A program made the translations under genes and the position numbers. Of a DNA stretch of 64,000 nt, positions 1 to 9,670 are shown piece after piece. Position 1 is the stretch's first letter, and each line of letters opens with the position of its first letter. Source of the DNA: Paraburkholderia youngii. GTDB lineage: Bacteria; Pseudomonadota; Gammaproteobacteria; Burkholderiales; Burkholderiaceae. The stretch covers positions 4,147,165-4,211,164 of the forward strand of contig NZ_JAALDK010000001.1 in assembly GCF_013366925.1 (NCBI RefSeq), written 5' to 3'. Under the pieces are notes generated by a model. The model was not told the DNA's origin. It did not search any database and worked only from the letters and a program-made list of their open reading frames with translations.

Positions 1-406
1 GTCGCGCATCTACGATCTGCCGCTGGCCATTCTCGCAACGAGCTCGTATCGCGAGGCGGCCGGCACGCAGCAGGGCGAACTCGACATCGCGCAATACATC
101 ACGATGACGCGCGGCGAACTGCACGGCAACGTGCTGCTCGTCGACGACCTCGTCGATTCGGGTGTCACGCTCGCGCGCGTGCAGCAGCATCTGAAGGAAC
201 GCTATCCGGCCATCACTGCGGTGCGATCAGCGGTGCTGTGGTACAAGGGCTGCTCGAAGGTTAAGCCCGATTATCACGTGCAGTATCTGCCGACCAACCC
301 GTGGATTCATCAGCCGTTCGAGGAGTGGGACACGGTGCGTCCGCATAATCTCGGCGCGTGGATCAAGCGCGGCATTGCCCAGGCCGAGGAGGCGTCGGGC
401 AATTAA
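1..406 (+). CDS. Phosphoribosyltransferase, C-terminal part (cut by window edge)
   Basis: The reading frame is already open at base 2, so about 134 C-terminal residues are visible and the start lies left of the window. The motif LLVDDLVDSGVTL is the PRPP-binding signature of type I phosphoribosyltransferases: two acidic residues followed by a D-S/T-G-x-T loop. Family knowledge suggests a hypoxanthine/xanthine/guanine-type salvage enzyme that transfers the ribose-5-phosphate of PRPP to a purine base. The substrate cannot be fixed from this fragment. A strong terminator follows the stop codon, so this gene ends its transcript before kup. Confidence 0.85.
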   Translation, partial: SRIYDLPLAILATSSYREAAGTQQGELDIAQYITMTRGELHGNVLLVDDLVDSGVTLARVQQHLKERYPAITAVRSAVLWYKGCSKVKPDYHVQYLPTNPWIHQPFEEWDTVRPHNLGAWIKRGIAQAEEASGN

Positions 407-440
407 CGCAAGGCCGCGCGCGGCATCGCGGTGTCACAGA

Positions 441-467
441 ACGGAGCCCAGTCGGGCTCCGTTTTTT
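441..467 (+). terminator. Rho-independent terminator after the phosphoribosyltransferase
   Basis: A perfect 9-bp stem, ACGGAGCCC pairing with GGGCTCCGT around a 4-base AGTC loop, is followed directly by a run of T. It lies 35 bases after the stop codon. Confidence 0.9.
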
Positions 468-640
468 ATGCGCCCCACACGCCGCGCTGGGACGCCCGCC
501 CCGCGGCAGACGCGTCCATATCGCAGTGCTACACTGCGCGGACATCCACGTGGCGTATCCACAACAAGCCGGGCGGTACCGGATGGGCAGTTTAAAATAG
601 CGGGCGTTTTTTCCGCCCGGGAACGGATTTCCTCGCGTCC

Positions 641-2527
641 ATGACAGATAACAACCACGAACACAAACAGCCGCTTCCTTCCCTTGCGATTGCCGCGATC
701 GGAGTGGTGTTCGGCGACATCGGTACGAGTCCGTTGTACTCGCTGAAGGAAGCCTTCAGCCCGTCGCACGGTATCCCGTTGACCGATCAGTCGATCCTGG
801 GCGTGATCTCGCTGCTGTTCTGGGCAATCATGATCGTAGTCGGCGTCAAGTACGTGCTGTTCGTGATGCGCGCCGACAACAACGGCGAGGGCGGCGTCCT
901 CGCGCTGATGGCGCTGGCGTTGCGCTCGGCCGATCAGAAATCGAAAATGGCCGGCCTGCTGATGATGCTCGGCATCTTCGGCGCCTGCATGTTTTACGGC
1001 GACGCGGTGATCACGCCAGCGATCTCGGTGATCTCGGCGGTCGAAGGTCTGGAAATCGCCGCGCCGCATCTGTCGCATCTGGTGATTCCGCTGACCATCG
1101 TGATCCTGATCGTGCTGTTCTGGATCCAGCGGCACGGCACGGCCACGGTCGGCCGTCTGTTCGGGCCGATCATGATGCTGTGGTTCCTCGTGCTTGCCTT
1201 GCTCGGCCTGTGGCACATCATGCAGTCGCCGAACGTGATCCGCGCGCTCAATCCGTACTACGCGTACACCTTCATGGCCGCGCACGTGCTGCAGGCCTAC
1301 GTGGTGCTCGGCTCGGTCGTGCTGGTCCTGACCGGCGCCGAAGCGCTGTACGCGGACATGGGCCACTTCGGCGCGAAGCCGATCCGCATGGCGTGGTACG
1401 TGCTCGTGATGCCGTCGCTGGTGCTGAACTACTTCGGCCAGGGCGCGTTGCTGATGCACGACTCGAAGGCGATCGAAAATCCGTTCTTCCTGCTCGCGCC
1501 GGACTGGGCGCTGTTGCCGCTCGTCGTGCTGTCGACGGTTGCGACGGTGATCGCGTCGCAGGCGGTGATTTCGGGCGCGTACTCGCTGACGAGCCAGGCG
1601 ATCCAGCTCGGCTACGTGCCGCGCATGAAGGTCCTGCACACGTCCGAACTCGCGATCGGGCAGATCTATGTGCCGGTCGTGAACTGGATGCTGCTGTTCA
1701 TCATCCTTTGCATCGTGATCGCGTTCAAGAGCTCCGACAATCTGGCGGCCGCGTACGGTATCGCGGTGACGGCAACGATGGTGATCACGACGATCCTCGC
1801 GTGCGTCGTGATGGTGAAGGTGTGGAACTGGAACAAACTGCTCGTCGGACTCATCATCGGCGTGTTCCTGGTGGTCGACCTCGGCTTTTTCGGCGCGAAT
1901 CTGCTGAAGGTCGAAGAGGGCGGCTGGTTGCCGCTGTGCATCGGCGGCTTGCTGTTCTTCCTGCTGATGACGTGGTTCAAGGGCAGGATGATCGTGAAGG
2001 AACGCACGGCCGCCGACGGTATTCCGCTGATGCCGTTCCTGCAAGGCCTGCTCGCGCATCCGCCGCATCGCGTGTCGGGCACCGCGATCTATCTGACCGG
2101 CAGCGATTCGCTGGTGCCGGTGAGCCTGCTGCATAACCTGAAGCACAACAAGGTGCTGCATGAGCGCACGATCTTCCTGACCTTCGTCACGCGCGACATT
2201 CCGTATGTGAAAGACTCCGATCGCGTGACCGTGAAGGACATGAACGGCGGCCTGTGGCTGGTGAAGGCAGCCTACGGTTTTAACGAAACGCCCGACGTAA
2301 AGGCGGTGCTGCTCGACGTCGGCCGCTCGCACGACATGACGTTCGAATTGATGGACACGTCGTTCTTCCTCGCGCGCGAAACGGTGGTGCCGACGCAATT
2401 GCCGGGCATGTCGGTGTGGCGCGAGCGTGTGTTCGCGTGGATGCATCAGAACGCCGCCAAGCCGACCGACTTCTTCAGCATCCCGGCTAACCGGGTCGTG
2501 GAACTGGGGACTAAGATCGAGATTTGA
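641..2527 (+). CDS. kup: Kup-type potassium uptake protein
   Basis: This 628-residue inner-membrane protein imports K+ with H+ (KUP/HAK/KT family). The family signature [10 protein letters not shown] is at residues 25-34. About twelve hydrophobic segments fill residues 15 to 450, followed by a hydrophilic cytoplasmic tail of about 180 residues that ends EIEI. Length is as expected for bacterial Kup (about 620-630). The ATG at 641 gives a hydrophilic N-terminus before the first membrane segment, as in relatives. It is transcribed alone between two terminators. TAAAAT at 593-598 looks like a -10 box, but no convincing -35 was found. Confidence 0.97.
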   Translation: MTDNNHEHKQPLPSLAIAAIGVVFGDIGTSPLYSLKEAFSPSHGIPLTDQSILGVISLLFWAIMIVVGVKYVLFVMRADNNGEGGVLALMALALRSADQKSKMAGLLMMLGIFGACMFYGDAVITPAISVISAVEGLEIAAPHLSHLVIPLTIVILIVLFWIQRHGTATVGRLFGPIMMLWFLVLALLGLWHIMQSPNVIRALNPYYAYTFMAAHVLQAYVVLGSVVLVLTGAEALYADMGHFGAKPIRMAWYVLVMPSLVLNYFGQGALLMHDSKAIENPFFLLAPDWALLPLVVLSTVATVIASQAVISGAYSLTSQAIQLGYVPRMKVLHTSELAIGQIYVPVVNWMLLFIILCIVIAFKSSDNLAAAYGIAVTATMVITTILACVVMVKVWNWNKLLVGLIIGVFLVVDLGFFGANLLKVEEGGWLPLCIGGLLFFLLMTWFKGRMIVKERTAADGIPLMPFLQGLLAHPPHRVSGTAIYLTGSDSLVPVSLLHNLKHNKVLHERTIFLTFVTRDIPYVKDSDRVTVKDMNGGLWLVKAAYGFNETPDVKAVLLDVGRSHDMTFELMDTSFFLARETVVPTQLPGMSVWRERVFAWMHQNAAKPTDFFSIPANRVVELGTKIEI

Positions 2528-2560
2528 CGGCCCGCGCGTGACGTGCGGGAGCGCCAACAA

Positions 2561-2586
2561 AAAGCCCACGCAATGCGTGGGCTTTT
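2561..2586. terminator. Bidirectional terminator between kup and tex
   Basis: AAAGCCCACGC, a 4-base AATG centre and the complementary GCGTGGGCTTT form a long stem flanked by A-run and T-run. It serves kup, 34 bases downstream of its stop, and probably also tex arriving from the other strand. Confidence 0.9.
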
Positions 2587-2680
2587 GATTCATGCGCGCG
2601 TGCGTGTAAGCGGTTGAGCGCGCGACGCAGTCATGTAACGGACCGGTGCACGTCCAACGACGTGCACCGGTCCGATACGC

Positions 2681-5032
2681 TCACTTCTGCTTGAGCTTGG
2701 CAAACGCGGCCGCCATCGCGCCGCCCGGCTCCGGTTCGCGCGAGCGCTGCGGCGCGCCGCGTCCCGCTCCGCCGCGGTTGAGGCCGCCCGAGCCGCTGCG
2801 ATCCTGCTGCGCACCGCCGCCGCTGCGCGCGGCCGCCGCGCCGGGTTCGTCATCGAGACGCATCGTCAGCGCGATGCGCTGGCGTTTCACGTCGACCTCC
2901 AGCACCTTGACCTTGACAATCTGACCGGCCTTCACGACCTCGTGCGGGTCCTTCACGAACTTCGTCGACATCGCCGACACGTGCACGAGACCGTCCTGAT
3001 GCACGCCGACGTCGATGAATGCGCCGAACGCCGCGACGTTCGTCACGACGCCTTCGAGCACCATGCCCGGGATCAGGTCGCTGACCTTCTCGACACCTTC
3101 GCGGAACGTCGCGGTCTTGAATTCGGGGCGCGGATCGCGGCCCGGCTTTTCCAGTTCGACCAGGATATCGCGCACGGTCGGCAGACCGAAGCGTTCATCG
3201 ACGAATTCAGTGGGTGACAGTCCGCGCAACGCGTCGCGATTGCCGAGCACTTCGCCGACCTGCTTGCTGATCTTCGCGAGAATGCGCTGGACGACCGGAT
3301 AAGCTTCCGGGTGCACCGACGAACGGTCGAGCGGATTCTCGCCGTTGTTGATGCGCAGGAAGCCAGCGGCCTGCTCGAAGGTCTTGTCGCCGAGACGCGG
3401 CACCTTACGCAGATGCTCGCGCGACGGGAACGGCCCGTTCGCATCGCGATAGTCGACGATGTTGCGCGCGAGCGTCGCGTTCAAGCCCGAGACCCGTGCG
3501 AGCAGCGCGACCGACGCGGTATTCGCATCGACGCCGACCGCGTTCACGCAGTCTTCGACGACCGCGTCGAGCGAGCGCGCGAGTTCGCGCTGGTTCACGT
3601 CGTGCTGATACTGGCCGACGCCGATCGCCTTCGGCTCGATCTTCACGAGCTCGGCGAGAGGGTCCTGCAGACGTCGCGCGATCGACACCGCGCCGCGCAG
3701 CGACACGTCCATGTCGGGGAATTCCTTCGCCGCGAGTTCGGACGCCGAGTACACGGACGCACCCGCTTCCGACACGACGATCTTCTGCAGCTTTAGCTCC
3801 GGGTGACGCGCGATCAGCTCGCTCGCGAGCTTGTCCGTCTCACGCGACGCGGTGCCGTTGCCGATGCTGATCAGCTCGGCCTGCGTTTGCGCGGCAAGGC
3901 GCGCGAGCTTCGCGAGCGAGCCGTCCCAGTCGCGGCGCGGCTCGTGCGGGTAGATCGTGTCGGTCGCGAGCACCTTGCCGGTGCGGTCGACCACCGCCAC
4001 TTTCACGCCGGTGCGCAAGCCCGGATCGAGACCGATCACGGCCTTCGGCCCAGCGGGCGCCGCGAGCAGCAGGTCTTTCAGATTGCGTGCGAACACGCGG
4101 ATCGCTTCGTGTTCGGCTTCGTCGCGCAGATTGGTCAGCAGCTCGTTTTCCAGGTGCGGCTGCACCTTCACGCGCCAGCACCAGCGGCACACATCGGAGA
4201 GCCACTTGTCGGCGGGGCGGTTCTGATTGGCGATGCCGAAGTGCCGCGCGATCAGCGCTTCACCCGGGTGCGGCACCTGCGCGTCGAGCTCTTCGCCGAG
4301 ACCCAGCTTGATCATCAGCACGCCGGCATTGCGGCCGCGGAACAGCGCGAGCGCGCGATGCGACGGCACCGTGCGGATCGTTTCGGCGTAGTCGTAGTAG
4401 TCGCGGAACTTCTCTTCCTCCGCCGTTTCCTTGCCTTCCACGACCTTCGACGACACCACGCCCTGGTTGAACAGATAGTCGCGCAGCTTGCCGAGCAGTT
4501 CGGCGGTTTCGCCGAACTGCTCGGAGAGGATGTCACGCGCGCCGTCGAGCGCGGCCTTCACATCGGCGACGCCTTTCTCGGCGTCCACGTACGCCGCGGC
4601 TTCGGTTTGCGGATCGAGCAGCGGATCGCCGAGCAGCGCGTCAGCGAGCGGCTGCAAACCGGCTTCACGCGCGATTTGCGCGCGCGTGCGGCGCTTCGGC
4701 TTGTACGGCAGATAGAGGTCTTCCAGCACCTGTTTGCTGTCGGCGCCTTCGATCGCGCTACGCAGCTCGACGGTGAGCTTGCCCTGTTCGTCGATGCTCG
4801 CAATGATCGCCGCGCGCCGGTCTTCCAGCTCGCGCAGATAGAGCAGGCGTTCCTCGAGATTACGCAGTTGCGTATCGTCGAGATTGCCGGTCACTTCCTT
4901 GCGGTAACGGGCAATGAACGGAACGGTCGCGCCTTCGTCGAGTAGTTCCACCGCGGCCGCGACCTGGCGCGGCTGGACGGACAGTTCGGTGGCGATGCGC
5001 TGGACGATCTTGAGTGCTACGGTTTCCGTCAT
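2681..5032 (-). CDS. tex: Tex-family transcription accessory / S1 RNA-binding protein
   Basis: A 783-residue cytoplasmic nucleic-acid-binding protein of the Tex family. The domain order is visible: an N-terminal helical region beginning [14 protein letters not shown]; an RNase H-like (YqgF) fold at [16 protein letters not shown] near residue 325; helix-hairpin-helix motifs near 500-560 ([24 protein letters not shown]); and an S1 domain near 640-710 ([17 protein letters not shown]). The tail is rich in Arg, Gly and Ser ([18 protein letters not shown]). The frame stays open upstream to 5083, but family proteins start MTET, so the ATG at 5032 was chosen. Tex is highly conserved and affects transcription and stress tolerance in several bacteria. 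Confidence 0.95.
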   Translation of the reverse strand: MTETVALKIVQRIATELSVQPRQVAAAVELLDEGATVPFIARYRKEVTGNLDDTQLRNLEERLLYLRELEDRRAAIIASIDEQGKLTVELRSAIEGADSKQVLEDLYLPYKPKRRTRAQIAREAGLQPLADALLGDPLLDPQTEAAAYVDAEKGVADVKAALDGARDILSEQFGETAELLGKLRDYLFNQGVVSSKVVEGKETAEEEKFRDYYDYAETIRTVPSHRALALFRGRNAGVLMIKLGLGEELDAQVPHPGEALIARHFGIANQNRPADKWLSDVCRWCWRVKVQPHLENELLTNLRDEAEHEAIRVFARNLKDLLLAAPAGPKAVIGLDPGLRTGVKVAVVDRTGKVLATDTIYPHEPRRDWDGSLAKLARLAAQTQAELISIGNGTASRETDKLASELIARHPELKLQKIVVSEAGASVYSASELAAKEFPDMDVSLRGAVSIARRLQDPLAELVKIEPKAIGVGQYQHDVNQRELARSLDAVVEDCVNAVGVDANTASVALLARVSGLNATLARNIVDYRDANGPFPSREHLRKVPRLGDKTFEQAAGFLRINNGENPLDRSSVHPEAYPVVQRILAKISKQVGEVLGNRDALRGLSPTEFVDERFGLPTVRDILVELEKPGRDPRPEFKTATFREGVEKVSDLIPGMVLEGVVTNVAAFGAFIDVGVHQDGLVHVSAMSTKFVKDPHEVVKAGQIVKVKVLEVDVKRQRIALTMRLDDEPGAAAARSGGGAQQDRSGSGGLNRGGAGRGAPQRSREPEPGGAMAAAFAKLKQK

Positions 5033-5207
5033 AAGGTCTTGGTATTCCTGCGGACTCAGTGATGGGCCGCGCGCGGGCGGCAATTCGGGACAGGCCGGGC
5101 GTGTGCCGCGAACAGGTTGCTAGAGCGGGGCATTTTGCCATAAATGCCAAAGGGCTCAACCGCGGGGTGTTAGAATTTCGGGCATGTTCCGTTGACCCTC
5201 TACGACG

Positions 5208-6302
5208 TTGCCAATCTCCTTGTCCCTCAACCGCCTGGTCTCTTCGCTGGCGTCAGGTTCGCTGCCGGGTTCGTCTCGGGGTTCGTCTCAATTGCCGCTG
5301 GTTTCGTTGCGCTGGTTCAGTCCGTCGGTCGTAACGGCGGCTGCGTCGTGCGTGATCGCCGCAGCGCTTGCCGCGCCGGTGCCGGCCGCGGCGCAGAGCG
5401 CGACACCCGCGCAAGGTGCGGCGCCCGTCGCGGCCTCGGGCCCGCAAGTCGCCGCAACGGCCGGCAGCCCTCAAAGCGCGAGTGATGCAGCCGCGCTGGA
5501 CAAGTCGTTCGACGAGCGGCAACAGGTGCTCAACCAGCGCACCGACGACAACAACTATCAATTCGCTGTCGCGCAACACAACTGCTACAGCCGCTTCTTC
5601 GTCAATCACTGTCTGAATCGTGCGCGCGACGCGATGCGCAGCGTGCAGGCGGACATCCGCAAGGAGCAGCTCGCGCTCGACGCCGAGCAGCGTGCGCAGC
5701 GCGCCCGCGAGCGCGACGAACGCACAGCATTACGGCGCGCGCAAAACGAGGCGGAAGCGCCGCAACGCGCCGCCGAAGACGCGCGTAACGAGCAGGCGTA
5801 TCAGGAAAAGCAGCGTCAGCACGCGCTCGATCAGGCGCAGCGCAACGCCGAGGCGCCGCAGCGCGAAGCCAATGCGCAGGCCTACGAAGAGAAGCAGCGT
5901 CAGCACGCGCTCGAGCAGGCGCAGCGCAACGCCGCGGCACCGCAGCACCAGGCCAATGCGCAGGCCTACGAAGAGAAGCAGCGCCAGCACGCGCTCGACC
6001 AGGCGCAGCGTGGTGTCACGCCGTCGCAGTCGGCGGCCAATCAGAAGGCCTACGACCAGAAGCAGAGCGACTACCAGCGCAAGCTCGAGGAAGCGCGTCG
6101 GCAGGGCGCGCAACAGGCCGTGGAGCGCCAGCAGAAACAGGAGAATTTTGAGCGGAAGCAGGCCGAGGCCGCGCAGCACAAGCTCGATGTCGAAGCGCGT
6201 CAAAAGCAGGCTGCCGAAAAGGCCGAGCAGAAGCGTCAGGACCAGTTGAAGCAGCAACAGCTCGAAGAGCAGCAAAAGCAGCAGCAACAGCAACAGCAAT
6301 AG
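5208..6302 (+). CDS. Secreted Gln/Ala-rich coiled-coil repeat protein, function unknown
   Basis: I do not recognise a named family. The N-terminus carries a signal-like hydrophobic stretch (VVTAAASCVIAAALAAP) ending PAAAQS, so export is likely. The mature part starts with a short segment containing two Cys (HNCYSRFFVNHCLNRARD), which could form a disulfide in the periplasm. It continues as a highly charged, Gln/Arg/Glu/Ala-rich helix with four 28-residue repeats (EKQRQHAL, then QAQRN) and ends in a poly-Gln run. The start is uncertain: 5208 is TTG, and a TTG at 5307 would give a tidier signal peptide. No good ribosome site is visible for either. A periplasmic coiled-coil or spacer role is plausible but unproven. 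Confidence 0.75.
   Translation: MPISLSLNRLVSSLASGSLPGSSRGSSQLPLVSLRWFSPSVVTAAASCVIAAALAAPVPAAAQSATPAQGAAPVAASGPQVAATAGSPQSASDAAALDKSFDERQQVLNQRTDDNNYQFAVAQHNCYSRFFVNHCLNRARDAMRSVQADIRKEQLALDAEQRAQRARERDERTALRRAQNEAEAPQRAAEDARNEQAYQEKQRQHALDQAQRNAEAPQREANAQAYEEKQRQHALEQAQRNAAAPQHQANAQAYEEKQRQHALDQAQRGVTPSQSAANQKAYDQKQSDYQRKLEEARRQGAQQAVERQQKQENFERKQAEAAQHKLDVEARQKQAAEKAEQKRQDQLKQQQLEEQQKQQQQQQQ
5721..6056 (+). repeat. Four in-frame 84-bp (28-residue) tandem repeats
   Basis: Copies begin at 5721, 5805, 5889 and 5973, each exactly 84 bp later than the last, so the frame is kept. The first copy is degenerate. The next three share EKQRQHAL, QAQRN or QAQRG, and AQAYE-like ends. The 28-residue period is four heptads, consistent with a coiled coil. 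Degenerate helical sequence follows to the stop codon. Confidence 0.85.
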
Positions 6303-6453
6303 TAAGCGTGCTGTAGTGGCAGTGCCGTAGAGTGAGCCGTGGCGGTCGTGGCCACGGCCGCCGTAGTCGCCGTAATGCGTTTTGAGCCGGACAGCAACCT
6401 CAGGCATCGGACCGCGCGCACGCGGTTGGTGCCGCCGACCAGAGGAGGCGAGC

Positions 6454-6672
6454 ATGCGCGATCGTCATCATGTCATCGACGCAAACACACTTCGCGACCG
6501 CATTCTGCAACTGGAATCGGAGCATAGTGGACTCGACCGGTTGATCGACCGGATGTCGGATGAACCCGGCATCGACGACTTCGAGTTGCAGCGCCTGAAA
6601 AAGCGCAAACTCAAAGTCAAGGACACCATCATCTTGCTGCAATTGCAGCTCGAACCGGACGCGCGCGCCTGA
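6454..6672 (+). CDS. YdcH-like small protein (DUF465)
   Basis: A 72-residue charged helical protein beginning MRDRHHVIDANTLRDRI. It carries the family's basic stretch RLKKRKLKVKDTI, followed by an amphipathic helix. An excellent ribosome-binding site, AGAGGAGG at 6441-6448, sits just before the ATG at 6454 and decides this start over in-frame codons upstream. DUF465/YdcH proteins are small and of unknown function. It lies directly before the helicase gene and probably shares its transcript. Confidence 0.85.
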   Translation: MRDRHHVIDANTLRDRILQLESEHSGLDRLIDRMSDEPGIDDFELQRLKKRKLKVKDTIILLQLQLEPDARA

Positions 6673-6736
6673 GTTCGCGGCCTGGCAGGTGCTGGGGCGC
6701 GCAGCGCGCGAGCCGGACTTAGCAGGAACGCTTGCC

Positions 6737-8989
6737 TTGAATTCATCGCATGACACTTCATCCCGGGCCGCGCCGGACAACGCATCTGCTTCGGGCACGC
6801 CCTCGCCGCGTGCGGCAGCACCGGTGCCAGGTGTGTCGCTGAGTCGGCGCCGCGCGAGCGAGCTCGACGACATCTTCGCCGACAACGGTCTGCTCGCGCG
6901 GCAGATCGACGGTTATCGGCCCCGTGCGTCGCAGATCGAAATGGCGCGCGCGGTTGCCGCGGCGATGGAGGCTTCGGGTCGCGCGATGCCCGAGCCCGTG
7001 ATGTTCGAGGCGCAGAAGCGCCCGGCACGGCGCCTGCAGCAGACGGGCGCTGAGGCCGCCTCTGAGTCGACCGACAGCAACGCCGAAGCCGACGGTGTCG
7101 ATGCGGGTGAGAACACGCTGATCGTCGAAGCCGGAACCGGCACCGGCAAGACCTATGCGTACCTCGTGCCGGCCATGCTGTGGGGCGGCAAGGTGATCGT
7201 CTCGACCGGCACCAAGCATCTGCAGGATCAGCTGTTCCAGCGCGACATTCCGACCGTGCGCGACGCGCTCGCGGTGCCGGTGTCGGTCGCGATGCTGAAG
7301 GGCCGCGCGAACTATCTGTGCCATTACTACCTGCAACGCACCGCGGACAACGGCCGTCTGCCGTCGCGCCAGGAAACCTCGTATCTGCAGGACATCGTGC
7401 GCTTCGCGAAGATCACGCGCACCGGCGACAAGGCCGAACTGGCGAGCGTGCCGGAGACCGCGCAAGTGTGGTCGATGGTCACCTCGACGCGCGACAACTG
7501 TCTCGGCCAGGAGTGTCCGCACTACAAGGACTGCTTCGTGATGCAGGCGCGCCGCGAAGCGCAGCAGGCCGATATCGTGGTGGTCAACCACCATCTGTTT
7601 TTCGCCGACATCATGCTGCGCGATACTGGCATGGCGGAGTTGCTGCCGACTGCGAACACGGTCATCTTCGACGAAGCGCACCAACTGCCCGAAACCGCCA
7701 CGCTGTTTTTCGGCGAAACGCTATCGACCGCGCAGTTCCTCGAGCTCGCGCGCGATTCGGTGGCCGAAGGGCTCGGTCACGCACGCGATGCGGTTGACTG
7801 GGTCAAGCTCGGCGCGACGCTCGAGCGCGCCGCGCGCGACGTGCGGCTCGCATTCAAGGAAGACACGGTGCGTCTGTCGATCGGCCAGTTGCCCGACGAT
7901 CATCCGCTATTCCCCGCGCTCGACACGCTCGAAGCCGAGCTCGACGCATTGGCCTCGGCGCTGGCGGGGCAGGCCGAGCGAGCCGAATCGCTGGGCGCGT
8001 GTCTGCGTCGCGCGCGCGAGCTGCAGGACGTGCTGAGCGGCTGGACCACGCCGCCCACGAGCGCGGAACGCGACGCGGTTGCGACACGCGAAGGCGACGC
8101 AGGTGCCGAGCGCACCGATCCGAACGAAAAGGTCCGCTGGATCGAGGTGTTCTCGCACACGGTGCAGTTGCACGAAACGCCGTTGTCGGTCGCGCCGATT
8201 TTCGCGAAGCAGCGCGCCGGCGTGCCGCGCGCGTGGATCTTCACATCGGCGACGCTGTCGGTGCGGGGCGACTTCACGCATTACGCGGCGCAGATGGGCT
8301 TGAACTCGAAGCGCTCGATGACCTTGCCGAGCCCGTTCGACTATCCGTCGCAAGGGCTTCTGTACGTGCCGCGAAATCTGCCGCAGCCGTCGTCGCCGAT
8401 GTTCACCGATGCCGTGTTCGATGCGGCATTGCCCGCGATCGAAGCATCGGGTGGCGGCGTCTTCATGCTGTGCACCACGCTACGCGCGGTGGACCGTATC
8501 TCGGCGAAGCTGCGCGACGCGATCGAGTCGCGCGGCTGGGACTATCCGCTGCTGGTGCAGGGCGATGCGAGCCGCACGGAACTGCTCGATCGCTTTCGCG
8601 CGTACGGCAATGCGATTCTGGTCGGCAGTCAGAGCTTCTGGGAAGGCGTGGACGTGCGCGGCGACGCGCTGTCGCTGGTCGTGATCGACAAGCTGCCGTT
8701 TGCGCCGCCAGACGATCCCGTGCTGGCCGCGCGGCTCGACGCACTGACGAAGAAGGGCTTGAGTCCGTTCGCCGTGCATCAGCTGCCGCAAGCCGTGATC
8801 ACGCTGAAGCAGGGCGCGGGCCGACTGATTCGCGCGGAGACGGATCGTGGCGTGCTGATGATCTGCGATACGCGTCTCGTCGATAAACCGTATGGCCGCC
8901 GTATCTGGCAGAGTCTGCCGCCCTTCAAACGCACCCGCGAGATAGAGGTGGTCCGGGAGTTCTTCGAGGAACCGGTCGAACGCGGTTGA
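6737..8989 (+). CDS. DinG/YoaA-type ATP-dependent DNA helicase with Fe-S cluster
   Basis: A superfamily 2, XPD/Rad3-like helicase of about 750 residues. Walker A is EAGTGTGKT near residue 130 and the DEAH box is VIFDEAHQLPE near 310. Four Cys lie between them: NYLCHYY near 194, then DNCLGQECPHYKDC near 254-266. This is the spacing of the 4Fe-4S cluster in DinG, YoaA and XPD. The C-terminal helicase motifs GSQSFWEGVDVRG and QGAGRLIR are intact. These enzymes unwind 5'-to-3' and help resolve damaged or transcribed DNA. No ATG start exists: TTG at 6737 has AGGA nine bases upstream, while GTG at 6689 lacks a site. The first 100 residues are poorly conserved and Ala/Ser-rich. Confidence 0.93.
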   Translation: MNSSHDTSSRAAPDNASASGTPSPRAAAPVPGVSLSRRRASELDDIFADNGLLARQIDGYRPRASQIEMARAVAAAMEASGRAMPEPVMFEAQKRPARRLQQTGAEAASESTDSNAEADGVDAGENTLIVEAGTGTGKTYAYLVPAMLWGGKVIVSTGTKHLQDQLFQRDIPTVRDALAVPVSVAMLKGRANYLCHYYLQRTADNGRLPSRQETSYLQDIVRFAKITRTGDKAELASVPETAQVWSMVTSTRDNCLGQECPHYKDCFVMQARREAQQADIVVVNHHLFFADIMLRDTGMAELLPTANTVIFDEAHQLPETATLFFGETLSTAQFLELARDSVAEGLGHARDAVDWVKLGATLERAARDVRLAFKEDTVRLSIGQLPDDHPLFPALDTLEAELDALASALAGQAERAESLGACLRRARELQDVLSGWTTPPTSAERDAVATREGDAGAERTDPNEKVRWIEVFSHTVQLHETPLSVAPIFAKQRAGVPRAWIFTSATLSVRGDFTHYAAQMGLNSKRSMTLPSPFDYPSQGLLYVPRNLPQPSSPMFTDAVFDAALPAIEASGGGVFMLCTTLRAVDRISAKLRDAIESRGWDYPLLVQGDASRTELLDRFRAYGNAILVGSQSFWEGVDVRGDALSLVVIDKLPFAPPDDPVLAARLDALTKKGLSPFAVHQLPQAVITLKQGAGRLIRAETDRGVLMICDTRLVDKPYGRRIWQSLPPFKRTREIEVVREFFEEPVERG

Positions 8990-9066
8990 ATATCTTGATC
9001 GGTTGCTGCGTTCGGGTGACGCAGCGACCCAACGACGTGTGCCGCGTGCGCGGTGCATCGCAAACA

Positions 9067-9099
9067 AAAAAGCCACGAATTTGCATTCGTGGCTTTTTT
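9067..9099. terminator. Bidirectional terminator after the helicase gene
   Basis: AAAAAGCCACGAAT and ATTCGTGGCTTTTT form a 14-bp perfect stem around TTGC, ending in a T-run on both strands. It can stop the helicase transcript and that of the small lipoprotein gene coming from the other side. Confidence 0.9.
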
Positions 9100-9190
9100 A
9101 ATGCTGCTTGCCGGGGGCTGCCGGTTTGAGCAGCCTCCCGCATCGACGTTAGCTGCGACGGGAGCCGTCGCAACGTCGAGCAAGCGCAGC

Positions 9191-9439
9191 TTACTGGCTT
9201 GCGCCTGCAGCCGGCGATGCTGCGACTGCCGGCGATGCTGCTTCAGCCGGGGATGCTGCTTCTGCGGGCGATGCTGCTTCTGCCGGGGATGCTGCGACTG
9301 CCGGCGATGCTGCTTCTGCCGGGGACGCGGCAGCAGGCGCGGACGCAGCATCTGACGGAGCAGCGGCTTGTTCGCTCTTATTGCATGCAGCGAGTGCCAC
9401 AGCTGCCAACAGGGATGCTACGAGGAGGGATTTCTTCAT
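9191..9439 (-). CDS. Small lipoprotein with Ala-Ser-Pro hexapeptide repeats
   Basis: An 82-residue protein. MKKSLLVASLLAAVALAAC is a textbook lipoprotein signal with lipobox LAAC and the lipidated Cys at residue 19. A short polar segment (NKSEQ) follows, then nearly pure Ala, Ser, Pro and Glu in repeats of AASPAE or AASPAV. The ATG at 9439 has AGGA seven bases upstream; a GTG two codons earlier is possible. No enzyme fold fits. It looks like a small membrane-anchored extended spacer. The function is unknown. Confidence 0.75.
   Translation of the reverse strand: MKKSLLVASLLAAVALAACNKSEQAAAPSDAASAPAAASPAEAASPAVAASPAEAASPAEAASPAEAASPAVAASPAAGASQ
9196..9340 (-). repeat. 18-bp tandem repeats coding AASPAE/AASPAV
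   Basis: About seven near-identical 18-bp units code for six residues each, so a gain or loss of units keeps the frame. On the plus strand the repeat reads as GGCGATGCTGC or GGGGATGCTGC blocks. Confidence 0.8.
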
Positions 9440-9670
9440 GATCACGTCCTTTTATGGTTTAAAGGTAAGCAACAGCGCAAAATAAAACCGGTAATGTGCT
9501 CCAACACCGACCTGGGCCGCTGGTGGAGATGCTCTTTCGAGAGCTGGAATCTTCCCTACGGCTTGGGCGGAAATTATATGCACTTTCGTACTGACAGTCG
9601 ATAAATCCGGGGTCAATACGTTGTCTTTCTCATACAAAATTTCACTGTACGGTATAGCACGTGGGCAGAG

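Noticed and set aside
434..2593. A 719-codon open frame opposite kup
   Set aside because: It is His/Arg/Gln-rich, has no recognisable motif, and mirrors the third-base GC bias of kup. The plus-strand protein is plainly Kup.
5721..6056. Regular repeats that could suggest a CRISPR-like array
   Set aside because: The units are contiguous, 84 bp long and in frame with a protein, with no unique spacers and no cas genes nearby.
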